DNA of 9,295 nt from Lonsdalea quercina subsp. quercina (GTDB lineage Bacteria; Pseudomonadota; Gammaproteobacteria; Enterobacterales; Enterobacteriaceae): assembly GCF_000688655.1 (NCBI RefSeq), contig NZ_JIBO01000001.1, forward strand, positions 6,067-15,361, given 5' to 3'. Positions 1-9,295 of the stretch are shown piece by piece; the stretch's first letter is position 1; each line of letters opens with the position of its first letter. A program made the position numbers and the translations under genes. Below the pieces are notes generated by a model. It saw only the letters and a program-made list of their open reading frames with translations, was not told the origin of the DNA and did no database searches.

Positions 1-174
1 AATAGGTAAGGGAGAGGGCGAAAAAAAAAGCGATGTGGTAACGAAATATTAAGTATTTTTTGCCGTAGCCGTTCATCTACGATACTGTCTTTCATTGTAT
101 GCCGACGTTGTCGGGATACGTATCCAACACCAGGTATGTTAGTTAATAAATAAAATAGATAAGTGAAGAACCGT
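1..174. other. Region upstream of lrhA, no gene
   Basis: This is AT-rich non-coding sequence before the lrhA start. No reading frame here has both a good ribosome binding site and useful length. In E. coli the gene on the far side of lrhA is the divergent alaA; if the order is the same here, its start lies outside the window. I see no convincing -35/-10 pair. TTGCCG at 60-65 with GATACT at 81-86 has a 15-bp spacer and is weak. The notable content is a set of ATAC/GTAT half-sites (82-125), listed separately. Confidence 0.6.
82..125. promoter_or_regulatory. Candidate LysR-type operator with ATAC/GTAT half-sites
   Basis: A perfect 12-bp palindrome, GGATACGTATCC, lies at 114-125. About 30 bp upstream the same half-sites recur in inverted orientation as ATAC (82-85) and GTAT (97-100), separated by 11 bases. 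LysR-family regulators bind short interrupted dyads and often control their own gene; E. coli LrhA and Dickeya PecT are reported to be autoregulated. The link to the adjacent regulator is an inference from sequence symmetry and position, and chance occurrence is possible. Confidence 0.3.
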
Positions 175-1125
175 ATGACAAATGCAAATCGCCCAGTTCT
201 CAATCTTGATCTGGATCTGCTGAGAACGTTTGTCGCTGTCGCCGATTTGAATACTTTCGCGGCCGCGGCCGTAGCAGTATGCAGAACGCAATCTGCCGTT
301 AGTCAGCAGATGCAGCGGCTGGAACAACTCATCGGTAAAGAGTTATTCGCCCGTCACGGGAGAAATAAACTACTGACCGAACATGGGATCCAGTTTCTTG
401 GTTATGCCAGAAAAATACTACAGTTCAATGATGAGGCCTGTGCCTCTTTAATGTTCAGCGACATTCAGGGAACGCTGACGATCGGCGCTTCCGACGATAC
501 AGCAGATACTATCCTGCCGTTTATCTTGCAGCGTGTAACGTCGGTTTTCCCCAAACTATCGATCGAAGTGAGTATCAAACGCAGCCCTGAAATGATGGAA
601 ATGTTGCATCAGGGCAAAATTGATTTAGTCATCACGACGGAAAACAGCACCGAGTTTCCTAATGTATTGCTACGTTCGTCACCGACGTTGTGGTACTGCT
701 CGGCGGAGTACCAGTTCCAACACGGCAGTCCTGTGCCGCTAGTGGTATTGGACGAACCGAGTCCTTTCCGCACGTTGGCGCTGGAAAAGCTGACCGAAGC
801 CGGGATCCCCTGGAAAATTTCGTACGTGGCTTCTACGCTGTCGGCGGTTCGGGCGGCGGTAAAGGCGGGGCTGGGTATTACCGTGCGTTCCGTTGAAATG
901 ATGACGCCGGACCTTCGTGTGCTCGGTGAAGAAGAAGGTTTGCCGAAGTTGCCCGACACCCGTTACTACCTGTGTAAGAATCCACAGCAAAATAACGAGT
1001 TGAGTACGGCAATCTTCAGTGCTATCGAATCAGGTACGCGTTCCAATCTGCTTTCTGTAAATAGTGTTCCGGAAGGAGATATCCGCATTTCCTCCACGGA
1101 CGAATCGTTAAAAGATATTCTCTGA
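175..1125 (+). CDS. lrhA: LysR-family transcriptional regulator LrhA (HexA/PecT)
   Basis: This DNA-binding regulator of the LysR family is 316 residues long; E. coli LrhA has 312. The N-terminal winged helix-turn-helix spans about residues 10-70, with the near-invariant run [20 protein letters not shown] followed by the recognition segment [13 protein letters not shown] (about 38-50). The effector-binding domain fills about 95-300, including a conserved [10 protein letters not shown] segment. In E. coli LrhA represses flhDC motility genes and type 1 fimbriae. In soft-rot bacteria the same protein (HexA or PecT) represses plant-wall-degrading exoenzymes and motility. I chose ATG at 175, preceded by GAAGAA a few bases upstream, over an in-frame GTG at 163 that lacks a ribosome binding site; the family begins near MTNANRP. 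The gene is its own transcription unit, closed by a terminator. It is less GC-rich than the downstream nuo genes. The family assignment is very secure; which genes it controls here is inferred. Confidence 0.96.
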
Positions 1126-1192
1126 CTTTTACATCTCCCGGCGCTGAGCGGTATGCGTCAGTGTGAAATGTGACAGAAACCGTCCGAATACC

Positions 1193-1232
1193 GACGACAG
1201 GGTGTGCGCTCATCGACATTCTGTCGTTTTTT
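1193..1232 (+). terminator. Rho-independent terminator of lrhA
   Basis: The arms ACGACAG (1194-1200) and CTGTCGT (1221-1227) are perfectly complementary. The stem can extend inward through GGTGT/ACATT (1201-1205 with 1216-1220) using two G-U pairs, giving about 12 base pairs around a 10-base loop. The 3' arm runs straight into six T residues (1227-1232). It begins about 70 bases after the lrhA stop codon. This is classic intrinsic terminator geometry and separates lrhA from the nuo operon. Confidence 0.8.
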
Positions 1233-1452
1233 CGTTTCTGGCGCCGGAGTGCGCCTCTCTGTCTGCAATGCACCGCTCTGTTATTCCTCTTGCGCACTTC
1301 TCTTCCCACACCTACTGATATCCACAGGGTTTGTTTTATTAACAATCGCTTACCGAACGTACTTTTTTTAATAACTAAAACCGAAAAAACGTGTGAGAGA
1401 TCAAAAAATACTTGCCTTAGCCTTATTCATTAACCTGCATTCATGTTGAAAT

Positions 1453-1461
1453 TGATATAGT
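1453..1461 (+). promoter_or_regulatory. Candidate extended -10 promoter for nuo (distal)
   Basis: TGATATAGT reads as a TGn extension followed by TATAGT, a five-of-six match to the sigma-70 -10 hexamer. No good -35 hexamer sits 16-18 bases upstream, which is tolerated at extended -10 promoters. Transcription would begin near 1468, giving a leader of about 300 bases before nuoA that includes the short frame at 1521 and the ArcA-like box. The start site is not demonstrated. Confidence 0.35.
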
Positions 1462-1520
1462 CACTACAGAAATAGGGTCTTTTTCTTCGCATTGTTCCAA
1501 AACAACCAGGAGTAGCATTG

Positions 1521-1577
1521 ATGCCATTCAGTCTTTGCTATGTTTGTAATAGGTTAATTGGGATGCATCTTTGTTAA
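1521..1577 (+). CDS. Possible 18-residue leader peptide
   Basis: This very short frame encodes MPFSLCYVCNRLIGMHLC followed by TAA. Its ATG is preceded by AGGAG (1508-1512) with an 8-base spacing, a better ribosome binding site than the one in front of nuoA. The peptide has a C-x2-C pair and a C-terminal cysteine. It lies in the nuo leader, downstream of the candidate distal promoter and overlapping the ArcA-like box. I recognise no relative. It could be a regulatory upstream frame or small protein, but a frame this short with a decent Shine-Dalgarno can arise by chance, so confidence is low. Confidence 0.2.
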   Translation: MPFSLCYVCNRLIGMHLC

Positions 1578-1581
1578 TTAT
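1551..1581 (+). promoter_or_regulatory. Candidate ArcA binding site with direct GTTAATT repeats
   Basis: TGTTAATTAT (1572-1581) matches the published ArcA box consensus [A/T]GTTAATTA[A/T] at every position. A second GTTAATT begins at 1553, exactly 20 bases upstream, so the two copies lie on nearly the same face of the helix. ArcA represses nuo in E. coli when oxygen is scarce, which fits this location. The site is about 80-90 bases upstream of the TATAAT element and downstream of the distal candidate promoter. The consensus match is visible; actual binding is inferred. Confidence 0.45.
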
Positions 1582-1658
1582 CCCGCTGTTATTTTTACAA
1601 AAGTTAAGAAAAGGTTGCAAAAACAGGATGAATAACCGCATTTACCGCGCCTTAACCC

Positions 1659-1664
1659 TATAAT
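1659..1664 (+). promoter_or_regulatory. Candidate -10 element proximal to nuoA
   Basis: A perfect TATAAT hexamer lies about 100 bases before the nuoA start, which would place transcription start near 1671. No recognisable -35 is found at 16-18 bases (CCGCAT occupies the 17-bp position) and there is no TGn extension. If it is a promoter, it probably depends on an activator or upstream elements. In AT-rich sequence a chance TATAAT is plausible. Confidence 0.35.
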
Positions 1665-1706
1665 TTGTGGTATTTTTATGGTTACAAATCCTTCCTTTTA
1701 ATCGAT

Positions 1707-1752
1707 GTGGCTATTAACTGCCCTTAGAAGAGCAGCTGCCCAAGCCACTTTT
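1707..1752 (+). promoter_or_regulatory. Leader hairpin with TTTT before nuoA
   Basis: GTGGCT (1707-1712) pairs perfectly with AGCCAC (1743-1748), and the 3' arm is followed by TTTT (1749-1752). A smaller hairpin, CTGC (1718-1721) with GCAG (1732-1735), can form inside the loop. The structure ends 12 bases before the nuoA ATG. It resembles a weak terminator or attenuator, but the outer stem is only six pairs and the T-run is short. It could instead affect translation start or mRNA stability. Confidence 0.3.
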
Positions 1753-1764
1753 GATGAGTAAGCA

Positions 1765-2220
1765 ATGAGTATGTCAACTACTACTGAAGTCCTCGCCCAC
1801 CACTGGGCATTTGCTTTATTTCTAATCGTCGCCGTGGGGCTCTGCGGGTTCATGCTGTTGGGGGGCTTTCTGCTTGGAGGTCGATCCCACGGTCGGGCTA
1901 AAAATACGCCCTACGAATCCGGTATTGATTCTGTAGGGTCTGCCCGGCTGAGGCTGTCTGCAAAGTTCTATCTTGTTGCGATGTTTTTCGTCATTTTCGA
2001 TGTGGAAGCACTATACCTGTATGCCTGGTCCGTCTCTATCCGGGAAAGTGGCTGGGTAGGTTTTATCGAAGCCACCATTTTTATATTGGTGCTGTTGGCC
2101 GGACTGGTCTATCTGGTGCGTATCGGCGCGCTGGACTGGACACCGAAGCGTTCCAAGCGGCAAGTCGTGAAGTCCGACATCGTCGTAAACCACTCCACCA
2201 CCAATACTCATCAGCAGTAA
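1765..2220 (+). CDS. nuoA: NADH-quinone oxidoreductase subunit A
   Basis: NuoA is a small membrane subunit of complex I located at the junction between the membrane arm and the peripheral arm; it helps form the quinone-site region. The protein has 151 residues (E. coli 147). Three hydrophobic helices are visible at about 14-38, 66-89 and 98-119. The loop after helix 1 carries the conserved [12 protein letters not shown] segment (50-61). Helix 2 contains the conserved acidic pair D79 and E81 in [11 protein letters not shown]. The C-terminal tail after DWTP is polar, variable and slightly longer than in E. coli. The start MSMSTTTEV matches the family. The ribosome binding site is weak (TGAGTAAG), and a second in-frame ATG lies two codons later at 1771. 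Two stop codons occur in tandem (TAA TAG). It is the first gene of the operon, with nuoB 14 bases downstream. Confidence 0.97.
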
Positions 2221-2234
2221 TAGCGAGGCAATAA

Positions 2235-2909
2235 ATGGACTATACGCTCACCCGCATAGACCCCGACGGTGAGAACGACCGTTATCCGCTACAGAAGAAA
2301 GAGGTCGTCAGCGACCCGCTCGAACAGCACGTTAACAAAAGCGTGTTTATGGGCAATCTGGAGCAGACGCTGCAAAATATGGTCAACTGGGGACGCGGTA
2401 ACTCCCTGTGGCCCTTCAACTTTGGTCTTTCCTGCTGTTACGTGGAGATGGTGACTTCCTTCACCGCCGTACACGACGTAGCGCGCTTCGGTTCTGAAGT
2501 GCTGCGCGCTTCTCCCCGCCAGGCTGATTTTATGGTCATCGCCGGAACACCTTTCCTGAAAATGGCCCCCGTCATTCAGCGTTTGTATGACCAGATGCTG
2601 GAACCCAAATGGGTTATCTCCATGGGCGCATGCGCCAACTCTGGCGGCATGTATGACATCTACTCCGTGGTTCAAGGCGTCGATAAATTCCTACCGGTAG
2701 ACGTGTACATCCCAGGATGTCCGCCGCGACCGGAAGCATACATGCAGGCGCTGATGCTGCTGAAAGAGTCTATCGGTAAAGAGCGTCGCCCGCTGTCATG
2801 GGTTGTTGGCGATCAGGGCGTGTACCGCGCCAACATGCAATCCGAACGTGAACGTAAACGCGAAGAACGTATTGCGGTAACCCACCTGCGTTCCCCGGAT
2901 GAAATTTGA
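2235..2909 (+). CDS. nuoB: NADH-quinone oxidoreductase subunit B (N2 cluster subunit)
   Basis: NuoB carries the [4Fe-4S] cluster N2, the last electron carrier before quinone, in the connecting module of complex I. The protein has 224 residues. The four cluster ligands are all present: the adjacent pair C67-C68 in [10 protein letters not shown]133 in MGACANSGG, and C162 in PGCPPRPEA. The C-terminal tail is highly charged ([10 protein letters not shown]). A GAGG ribosome binding site sits six bases before the ATG. Compared with the 220-residue E. coli protein as I recall it, there are about four extra residues near position 41-48 (around [14 protein letters not shown]), and residue 106 is proline (AGTPFLKM) where E. coli has a non-ligand cysteine. Neither change touches the ligands. Function is secure. Confidence 0.98.
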
Positions 2910-2924
2910 CCTGTGAATGATAGG

Positions 2925-2978
2925 CCGTGATGGCTGCGTAATATCAACATAACAGCGCGCCGCCATCATCAGTCACGG
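2925..2978 (+). repeat. Imperfect inverted repeat in the nuoB-nuoCD gap
   Basis: The 100-base gap between nuoB and nuoCD contains long complementary arms. CCGTGA (2925-2930) pairs with TCACGG (2973-2978), TGGC (2931-2934) with GCCA (2962-2965), and GCG (2936-2938) with CGC (2958-2960), leaving a seven-base bulge on the 3' side. Alternatively TGATGGC pairs without interruption with GCCATCA (2962-2968). No T-run follows, so it does not look like a terminator. An RNA processing or stabilising hairpin inside the operon transcript is the likeliest role, by inference. Confidence 0.55.
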
Positions 2979-3009
2979 AAATAACACATTTAATGTGGTG
3001 ACATTACAT

Positions 3010-4809
3010 ATGACAGATTTAACGACACACGACGCCGTTCTGCCCGCATGGCAAACCCGCGATCATCTTGATGATCCGGTTGTTGGCGAGCTGTGGAACC
3101 GTTTCGGTCAGGACGCGTTTACCGTTCAGGCCACACGGACGGGGATGCCGGTAGTTTGGGTCAAACGTGAGCAATTACTCGACGTCGTCGACTTCCTGAA
3201 AAAACAACCGAAACCTTATGTCATGCTGATGGACCTGCATGGCATGGATGAACGTCTGCGTACGCACCGCGAGGGGCTACCCGCCGCAGACTTCTCCGTC
3301 TTTTATCTGCTGACCTCCCTGGAACGAAACAGCGATATCATGCTGAAGGTGGCGCTGGCGGAAAACGATCTGTTCCTGCCGACGATGACCCCTCTGTTCC
3401 CGAACGCTAACTGGTACGAGCGTGAAGTGTGGGACATGTTCGGCATTACCTTCAATGGCCACCCGCACCTGACTCGCATCATGATGCCGCAGACCTGGGA
3501 AGGACACCCGCTGCGCAAAGACTTCCCGGCGCGCGCGACCGAATTCGATCCTTTTGTGCTGACCAAACAGCGTGAAGATCTGGAAATGGAGTCGCTGACC
3601 TTCAAGCCTGAAGAGTGGGGCATGAAGCGTGGAACGGAAAACGAAGACTTTATGTTCCTGAATATGGGGCCGAACCATCCCTCGTCACACGGTGCTTTCC
3701 GTTTGATCCTGCAGTTGGATGGCGAAGAGATCATCGACTGTATTCCAGATGTCGGCTATCACCATCGCGGCGCGGAAAAGATGGGTGAGCGCCAGTCCTG
3801 GCACAGCTATATTCCTTACACTGACCGTATTGAGTATCTCGGCGGCTGCGTCAACGAAATGCCTTACGTGCTGGCGGTCGAGAAGCTGGCGGGCATTGAA
3901 GTGCCGGAGCGTGTTGAAACCATCCGCGTGATGTTGTCTGAACTGTTCCGCATCAACAGCCATCTGCTGTACATCAGTACCTTTATTCAGGACGTCGGCG
4001 CCATGACGCCGGTCTTCTTCGCGTTTACCGACCGCCAGAAAATCTATGATCTGGTGGAAGCAATCACCGGTTTCCGCATGCACCCAGCCTGGTTCCGGAT
4101 CGGCGGCGTGGCGCACGACCTGCCGCGCGGCTGGGACCGACTGCTGCGTGAATTCCTGGACTGGATGCCTGCTCGACTGGACACTTATGTCAAAGCGGCG
4201 TTGCAAAACACCATTTTGAAAGGCCGTTCTCAGGGCGTCGCCGCCTACAACGCCAAAGAGGCGCTGGAATGGGGCGTCACCGGCGCGGGCCTGCGCGCGA
4301 CCGGCATTCCGTTCGACGTGCGCAAATGGCGGCCTTACTCCGGCTATGAAAACTTCGATTTCGAGGTGCCGGTCGGCGATGGCATCAGCGATAGTTACAC
4401 CCGCGTGATGTTGAAAGTGGAAGAGCTACGCCAGAGTCTGCGCATCTTGGAACAGTGTCTGAACAACATGCCTGAAGGGCCGTTCAAGGCCGACCATCCG
4501 CTGACGACGCCGCCGCCGAAAGAGCGCACGCTGCAGCACATCGAAACCATGATCAACCACTTCCTGCAGGTGTCCTGGGGACCGGTTATGCCGGCCAACG
4601 AATCGTTCCAGATGATCGAAGGCACCAAAGGGATCAACAGTTACTACCTGACCAGCGATGGCAGCACCATGAGCTACCGTACGCGCATTCGCACGCCGAG
4701 CTTCGCTCATTTGCAGCAGATTCCGTCGGTCATCCGTGGATGCCTGGTATCCGACCTGATCGTATACCTCGGCAGTATTGATTTCGTCATGTCAGATGTG
4801 GACCGCTAA
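3010..4809 (+). CDS. nuoC: NADH-quinone oxidoreductase fused subunits C and D
   Basis: This is the fused NuoC-NuoD subunit (NuoCD) of the connecting module of complex I; the D part forms much of the quinone pocket together with NuoB. The protein has 599 residues (E. coli about 596-600). The NuoC part spans about 1-175, with the signature [15 protein letters not shown] at 132-146. A linker follows, and the 49-kDa/NuoD part runs from about 210, beginning with [11 protein letters not shown] (218-228), which includes the conserved quinone-site histidine region. It continues through GYHHRGAEK and ends in the conserved SDVDR terminus. Fusion of nuoC and nuoD is typical of Enterobacterales. I start at ATG 3010, preceded by GGTGA eight bases upstream. 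In-frame GTG codons at 2995 and 2998 are possible but would turn that ribosome binding site into coding sequence. nuoE begins two bases after the stop, so the two are tightly coupled. Confidence 0.98.
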
Positions 4810-4811
4810 TT

Positions 4812-5342
4812 ATGCACGATCATAACAACACTCAACCTTCTCCAGAAGCTCAGGGCGCGGATGTGCAAGATGTGTTCGTGCTCAGCGACGCAGAGCGTGA
4901 CGCTATCGAGCATGAAAAACACCACTATGAAGATGCCCGCGCGGCGTCGATTGAAGCGCTGAAAATCGTACAGAAACAGCGCGGCTGGGTGCCGGACGGC
5001 GCCATCTACGCGATTGCCGAGATTCTGGACATTCCGGCCAGCGATGTCGAAGGCGTCGCCACCTTCTATAGCCAGATCTTCCGTCAGCCGGTTGGGCGTC
5101 ACGTCATTCGCTACTGCGACAGCGTCGTGTGCTACATCAACGGTTTTCAGGGCGTGCGCGCCGCGCTGGAGAAAAAGCTGAACATTCAGCCGGGTCAGAC
5201 CACGTTCGACGGTCGCTTCACACTGCTGCCGACCTGCTGTCTGGGCAACTGTGACAAAGGGCCTTCGATGATGATCGACGAAGACACCCACAGCCACGTC
5301 AAGCCTGACGATATCGATTCATTACTGGAGCAGTATCAATGA
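4812..5342 (+). CDS. nuoE: NADH-quinone oxidoreductase subunit E
   Basis: NuoE is the 24-kDa thioredoxin-like subunit of the NADH-oxidising module and carries the off-path [2Fe-2S] cluster N1a. The protein has 176 residues, about ten more than E. coli; the excess is a polar N-terminal extension (residues 1-20) before the conserved helix that includes [20 protein letters not shown]. Cluster ligands are C102 and C107 in YCDSVVC and C143 and C147 in TCCLGNC. The motif [10 protein letters not shown] (81-90) is typical. The gene starts two bases after nuoCD with a modest GTGGA ribosome binding site. Its stop overlaps the nuoF start in an ATGA arrangement, suggesting translational coupling of the two partners, which form a tight heterodimer. 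Confidence 0.98.
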
Positions 5343-6688
5343 CTAAAAACATTGTTCTCACTGCCGAACAGCATCCTCTCACCTGGCGTCTGCGTGACGA
5401 CAAACAGCCGGTGTGGCTGGATGAGTACCGCAGTAAGAATGGCTACGCCGGCGCGCAAAAAGCCCTCACCGGTATCGCCCAGAGCGACGTGGTGACGCTG
5501 GTCAAAGATGCGGGTCTGCGCGGCCGCGGCGGAGCGGGGTTCTCCACCGGCCTCAAGTGGAGCCTGATGCCGAAAGACGAAAGCATGAACATCCGCTACC
5601 TGCTGTGTAACGCGGACGAGATGGAACCTGGCACCTATAAAGACCGGCTGTTGATGGAGCAACTGCCCCATCTGCTGGTGGAAGGCATGCTGATTGGCGC
5701 TTATGCGCTGAAGTCCTATCGCGGCTATATCTTCCTGCGCGGCGAATATGTGCAGGCTGCGGCTAACCTGCGGCGGGCGATTGAAGAAGCCAAGGCCGCT
5801 GGCCTGCTGGGTAAAAACATCCTGGGCAGCGGTTTCGACTTCGAACTGTTCGTTCATACCGGCGCCGGACGCTATATCTGCGGTGAAGAAACCGCGTTGA
5901 TCAACTCGCTGGAAGGCCGCCGCGCCAACCCGCGATCCAAGCCGCCCTTCCCGGCGTCGGCGGGCGTGTGGGGCAAACCGACCTGCGTTAATAACGTCGA
6001 AACGTTGTGCAACGTGCCGGCCATCATCGAGCACGGCGTGGAATGGTATCAGGGGCTGTCTGCGGGCAAGAGTAAAGATGCGGGCACTAAGCTGATGGGC
6101 TTCTCCGGTCGGGTGAAAAATCCCGGTCTTTGGGAGCTGCCGTTTGGAACCACCGCGCGTGAAATTCTGGAAGAGTACGCTGGCGGTATGCGCGATGGGC
6201 TGACGCTGAAAGCCTGGCAGCCGGGCGGCGCAGGGACCGACTTCCTGACCGGGGATCATCTGGATCTGCCGATGGACTTCGAAAGCATAGCCAAAGCGGG
6301 AAGCCGTCTGGGCACCGGGCTGGCGATGGCGGTGGATAACGAGATCAATATGGTCGGTTTGACGCGCAATCTGGAAGAGTTTTTCGCGCGCGAATCCTGC
6401 GGCTGGTGTACGCCGTGCCGCGATGGTTTGCCGTGGAGCGTGAAGCTGCTGCGCGCGCTCGAAGCCGGTGAAGGGCAGCCGGGCGATATCGAAACGCTGG
6501 AACAGCTGTGTCGCTTCCTGTCGCCGGGTCATACCTTCTGCGCCCATGCGCCGGGGGCCGTTGAGCCGCTGCAGAGCGCAATAAAGTATTTCCGGCATGA
6601 GTTTGAGGCGGGTATCGCCAAGCAGACTATCAGCAATACAAAAGCGATAGGCGGGATTCAACCGAACCTGCTGAAACAGCGCTGGTAA
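5339..6688 (+). CDS. nuoF: NADH-quinone oxidoreductase subunit F (NADH- and FMN-binding)
   Basis: NuoF is the catalytic entry point of complex I: it binds NADH, takes a hydride onto FMN, and passes electrons to the [4Fe-4S] cluster N3. The protein has 449 residues (E. coli 445). The glycine-rich nucleotide-binding loop is [10 protein letters not shown] (62-71), followed by the FMN/NADH-site segment [13 protein letters not shown] (91-103) and [19 protein letters not shown] (175-193). The N3 cluster ligands are C354, C357 and C360 in ESCGWCTPC and C401 in HTFCAHAPG. The start overlaps the nuoE stop by four bases and has a good TGGAG ribosome binding site (5326-5330) inside the end of nuoE. The opposite strand is open over the whole gene, which reflects GC-rich third codon positions and not a second gene. 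Confidence 0.98.
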
Positions 6689-6807
6689 GCAATGGCCGAG
6701 TCGCAGATGCGATGTTTCGCACCGACGTAAGCGATTCTTCATCTGATAGACAGAATTTTTGATTAGCGCCTGCTTAAGACGCGGGCCTTTATGGAAGCAT
6801 GCTGACT
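6689..6807 (+). other. nuoF-nuoG spacer with two small hairpins
   Basis: The 119-base gap is long for this compact operon. The first hairpin is TGCGA (6708-6712) with TCGCA (6717-6721) around a four-base loop. The second is GCCTGC (6768-6773) with GCGGGC (6781-6786), a six-pair stem with one G-U pair and a seven-base loop. The second is followed by CTTT and then by the nuoG ribosome binding site GGAAG (6793-6797). Neither has the T-run of a strong terminator. Possible roles are modulation of nuoG translation or transcript processing, by inference. Confidence 0.45.
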
Positions 6808-9295
6808 ATGGCAACGATTCATGTAGACGGCAAAGAATATGATGTGAACGGAGCGGACAACCTCCTTGAGGCATGTCTCACTCTGGGCCTTGATATTCCT
6901 TACTTTTGCTGGCATCCGGCGCTGGGTAGCGTTGGATCATGCCGCCTGTGCGCGGTCAAGCAATACCAGAACGCGGAAGATACGCGCGGTCGCCTGGTCA
7001 TGTCCTGTATGACGCCCGCTGCGGACGGCACCTTCATCGCGATTGACGATGAGGAAGCCAAACTGTTCCGTAAAAGCGTCGTCGAGTGGCTGATGACCAA
7101 CCATCCTCATGATTGTCCGGTTTGTGAAGAGGGCGGCAACTGCCACCTGCAGGACATGACGGTGATGACCGGGCACAACACCCGCCGCTATCGTTTTACC
7201 AAACGAACCCATCATAATCAGGACCTCGGGCCGTTCATCTCTCACGAAATGAACCGCTGCATCGCCTGTTACCGCTGCGTACGTTATTACAAAGATTACG
7301 CGGACGGTAAAGACCTGGGCGTTTACGGCGCGCATGACAACGTCTACTTCGGACGTCCCGAAGACGGCGTGCTCGAAAGCGAATTCTCCGGCAACCTGGT
7401 GGAAGTCTGCCCCACCGGCGTCTTCACCGACAAAACCCATTCCGAACGCTACAACCGTAAGTGGGACATGCAGTTTGCGCCCAGCGTTTGCCAGCAGTGC
7501 AGCGTGGGCTGCAACACCAGCCCCGGCGAGCGTTACGGCGAATTGCGCCGTATCGAAAACCGTTTTAACGGCAGCGTGAACCACTATTTCCTGTGCGATC
7601 GCGGCCGCTTCGGCTATGGCTACGTCAACCTGAAAGACCGTCCTCGCCAGCCTCAGCAGCGTCTCGGCAACGAATGGACGACGCAGAACGCTGAACAGGC
7701 GGTGCGGAGCGCGGCCCATCTCTTGCGCGAGTCGAAACAGGTCATCGGCATCGGCTCTCCGCGCGCCAGTATCGAAAGCAACTTTGCGCTGCGTGAACTG
7801 GTCGGCGCAGACAACTTCTACAGCGGCATTGCCCAGAGCGAACAGAACCGCGTTCAGCTGATGCTGAAAGTGCTGAAAGAGAGCGGTGTTCATACCCCGG
7901 CGCTGCGCGAGATCGAAAATTACGATGCCGTGCTGGTGCTAGGCGAAGATTTGACGCAGACCGGCGCGCGCATTGCGCTCGCAGTGCGTCAGGCGGTGAA
8001 GGGGAAAGCGCGCGAAATGGCCGCCGCGCAGAAAGTGGCGGACTGGCAGATTGCCGCCATCATGAATATCGGTCAGCACGCCAAACATCCGCTCTTCGTG
8101 ACGAACGTCGACAGCACCCGGCTGGATGACGTGGCCGCGTGGAGCTACCACGCTCCGGTCGATGAGCAGGCGCGTCTGGGCTTCGCCATCGCCCACGCGT
8201 TGGATGATGCCGCACCGGCCGTGACCAATTTGGCGGGCGACCTTGAACCCAAACTGGATGTCATCGTTCAGGCTTTGGCGGGTGCGAAAAAGCCGCTGAT
8301 CGTCACCGGCACGAATGCAGGCAGCGAAGAAATTATCGCCGCGGCGGCCAACGTCGCCAAAGCGTTGAAGGGGCGGGGTGCGGATGTCGGTTTAACGTTC
8401 GTCGCCAGCAGCGCCAACAGTATGGGGCTGGGCATGATCGGCGGTGGCTCGCTTGACGAGGCGCTCTCCCGACTGGAGTCCGGCGAAGCGGACAGCGTCG
8501 TGGTGCTTGAAAACGATCTGTATCGACATGCGCCGGCGAAGCGTATTGATGCGATGCTGGACAACGTTGCCAACCTGATCGTGGTAGACCATCAACGCAC
8601 TCGCGTCATGGATAAAGCTAATCTGATTTTGTCGGCGGCCAGCTTTGCGGAGAGCGACGGCACGCTGATTAATCAGGAAGGTCGCGCGCAGCGCTTCTTC
8701 CAGGTTTACGATCCCGCCTACTACGACAACGCCACGGTGATGCTGGAAAGCTGGCGCTGGCTGCATGCGGTCAAGGCCGCTATCGCCAGCCGTGAAGTCG
8801 ACTGGACGCAGCTCGACCACGTGGTCGATGCTTGCGCCGCCGCGCTGCCGCAGTTAGCGGCCATCAAGGACGCCGCGCCGGACGCCTCTTTCCGCATTCG
8901 CGGTCAGAAGCTGGCGCGCGAACCGCACCGTTACAGCGGTCGTACCGCCATGCGCGCCAACATCGACGTGAACGAACCGCGCCAGCCGCAGGATCAGGAC
9001 ACGATGTTCACTTTCTCTATGGAAGGGAACAACAGTCCCGAGGCCCAAAGCCGTCAGGTCGCGTTTGCCTGGGCGCCGGGCTGGAACTCCCCGCAGGCGT
9101 GGAACAAGTTCCAGGATGAAGTCGGCGGCCATCTGCGCCACGGCGATCCGGGCGTCAGGCTGATTGAAGCGGGCGAGGGCGCGCTGGACTACTTCAACCA
9201 GATCCCGGAGCCGTTTGCGGTACAGGCGGGCCAATGGCAGGTAGCGCCTTACTATCATCTGTTCGGCAGCGAAGAAATGTCGCAGCGCGCCGACG
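6808..9295 (+). CDS. nuoG: NADH-quinone oxidoreductase subunit G, 3' end cut by window
   Basis: NuoG is the largest peripheral-arm subunit and carries several iron-sulfur clusters in the chain from NuoF to NuoB. The frame is open from ATG 6808 to the window edge: 829 codons of an expected total near 908, so about 80 are missing. The N-terminal ferredoxin-like domain binds N1b through C34, C45, C48 and C67. The next region binds N5 through H99, C103, C106 and C112, then N6a through C151, C154, C157 and C201. The extra cluster N7, found in only some bacteria, has C228, C231, C235 and C263. The rest is a molybdopterin-oxidoreductase-like fold without catalytic use in complex I. GGAAG ten bases upstream supports ATG 6808; the in-frame ATG at 6799 is too close to it. No internal stop or frameshift was found on translating the whole stretch. Confidence 0.97.

Larger units (their letters stand above)
1233..1764. promoter_or_regulatory. nuo operon control region and leader (non-coding)
   Basis: This stretch of over 500 bases between the lrhA terminator and nuoA carries no full-length gene and is markedly more AT-rich than the flanking coding sequence. A long regulated upstream region is expected: in E. coli nuo transcription responds to oxygen, nitrate and growth phase through ArcA, NarL, FNR, IHF and Fis. Within it I can point to an extended -10 (1453-1461), a perfect TATAAT (1659-1664), an ArcA-like box (1572-1581), an 18-codon frame with a strong ribosome binding site (1521-1577) and a leader hairpin (1707-1752). 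I saw no clean FNR dyad or NarL heptamer pair. A short GC-rich inverted repeat at 1240-1255 has no T-run after it. Confidence 0.7.

Overview
This window comes from a gamma-proteobacterium of the order Enterobacterales. The gene order lrhA/hexA - nuoA - nuoB - nuoCD - nuoE - nuoF - nuoG, with nuoC and nuoD fused, matches the Escherichia coli arrangement, and every protein aligns by eye with its E. coli counterpart over nearly its whole length. The LysR regulator resembles what I remember of HexA/PecT from soft-rot bacteria (Pectobacterium, Dickeya and relatives such as Brenneria). I therefore favour Pectobacteriaceae, but the genus cannot be fixed by reading alone.

Layout, all genes on the + strand. 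Positions 1-174 are the upstream region of lrhA and hold a perfect 12-bp palindrome and related half-sites. lrhA follows (175-1125) and ends in a clear Rho-independent terminator (about 1193-1232). A long AT-rich non-coding stretch (1233-1764) is the nuo control region. It holds two candidate -10 elements, a perfect match to the 10-bp ArcA box consensus, an 18-codon reading frame with a strong Shine-Dalgarno sequence, and a hairpin ending in TTTT just before nuoA. The operon then runs nuoA (1765-2220), nuoB (2235-2909), nuoCD (3010-4809), nuoE (4812-5342), nuoF (5339-6688) and nuoG (6808 to the window edge, cut about 80 codons short). Two larger gaps inside the operon, nuoB-nuoCD and nuoF-nuoG, both contain inverted repeats.

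The genes build the front half of NADH:quinone oxidoreductase (complex I). NuoE, NuoF and NuoG form the NADH-oxidising module with FMN and most of the iron-sulfur clusters. NuoB and NuoCD form the connecting module that passes electrons through cluster N2 to quinone. NuoA is the first membrane subunit. The cysteine and histidine ligands I looked for in these subunits are all present, so the encoded part looks functional. nuoH-nuoN would be expected beyond the right edge.

I found no previously undescribed multi-gene system. The window is a conserved housekeeping operon plus its regulator. The less ordinary signals are all non-coding or very short: the nuo leader (short frame, ArcA-like site, attenuator-like hairpin), the two intercistronic hairpins, and the palindromic sites before lrhA.
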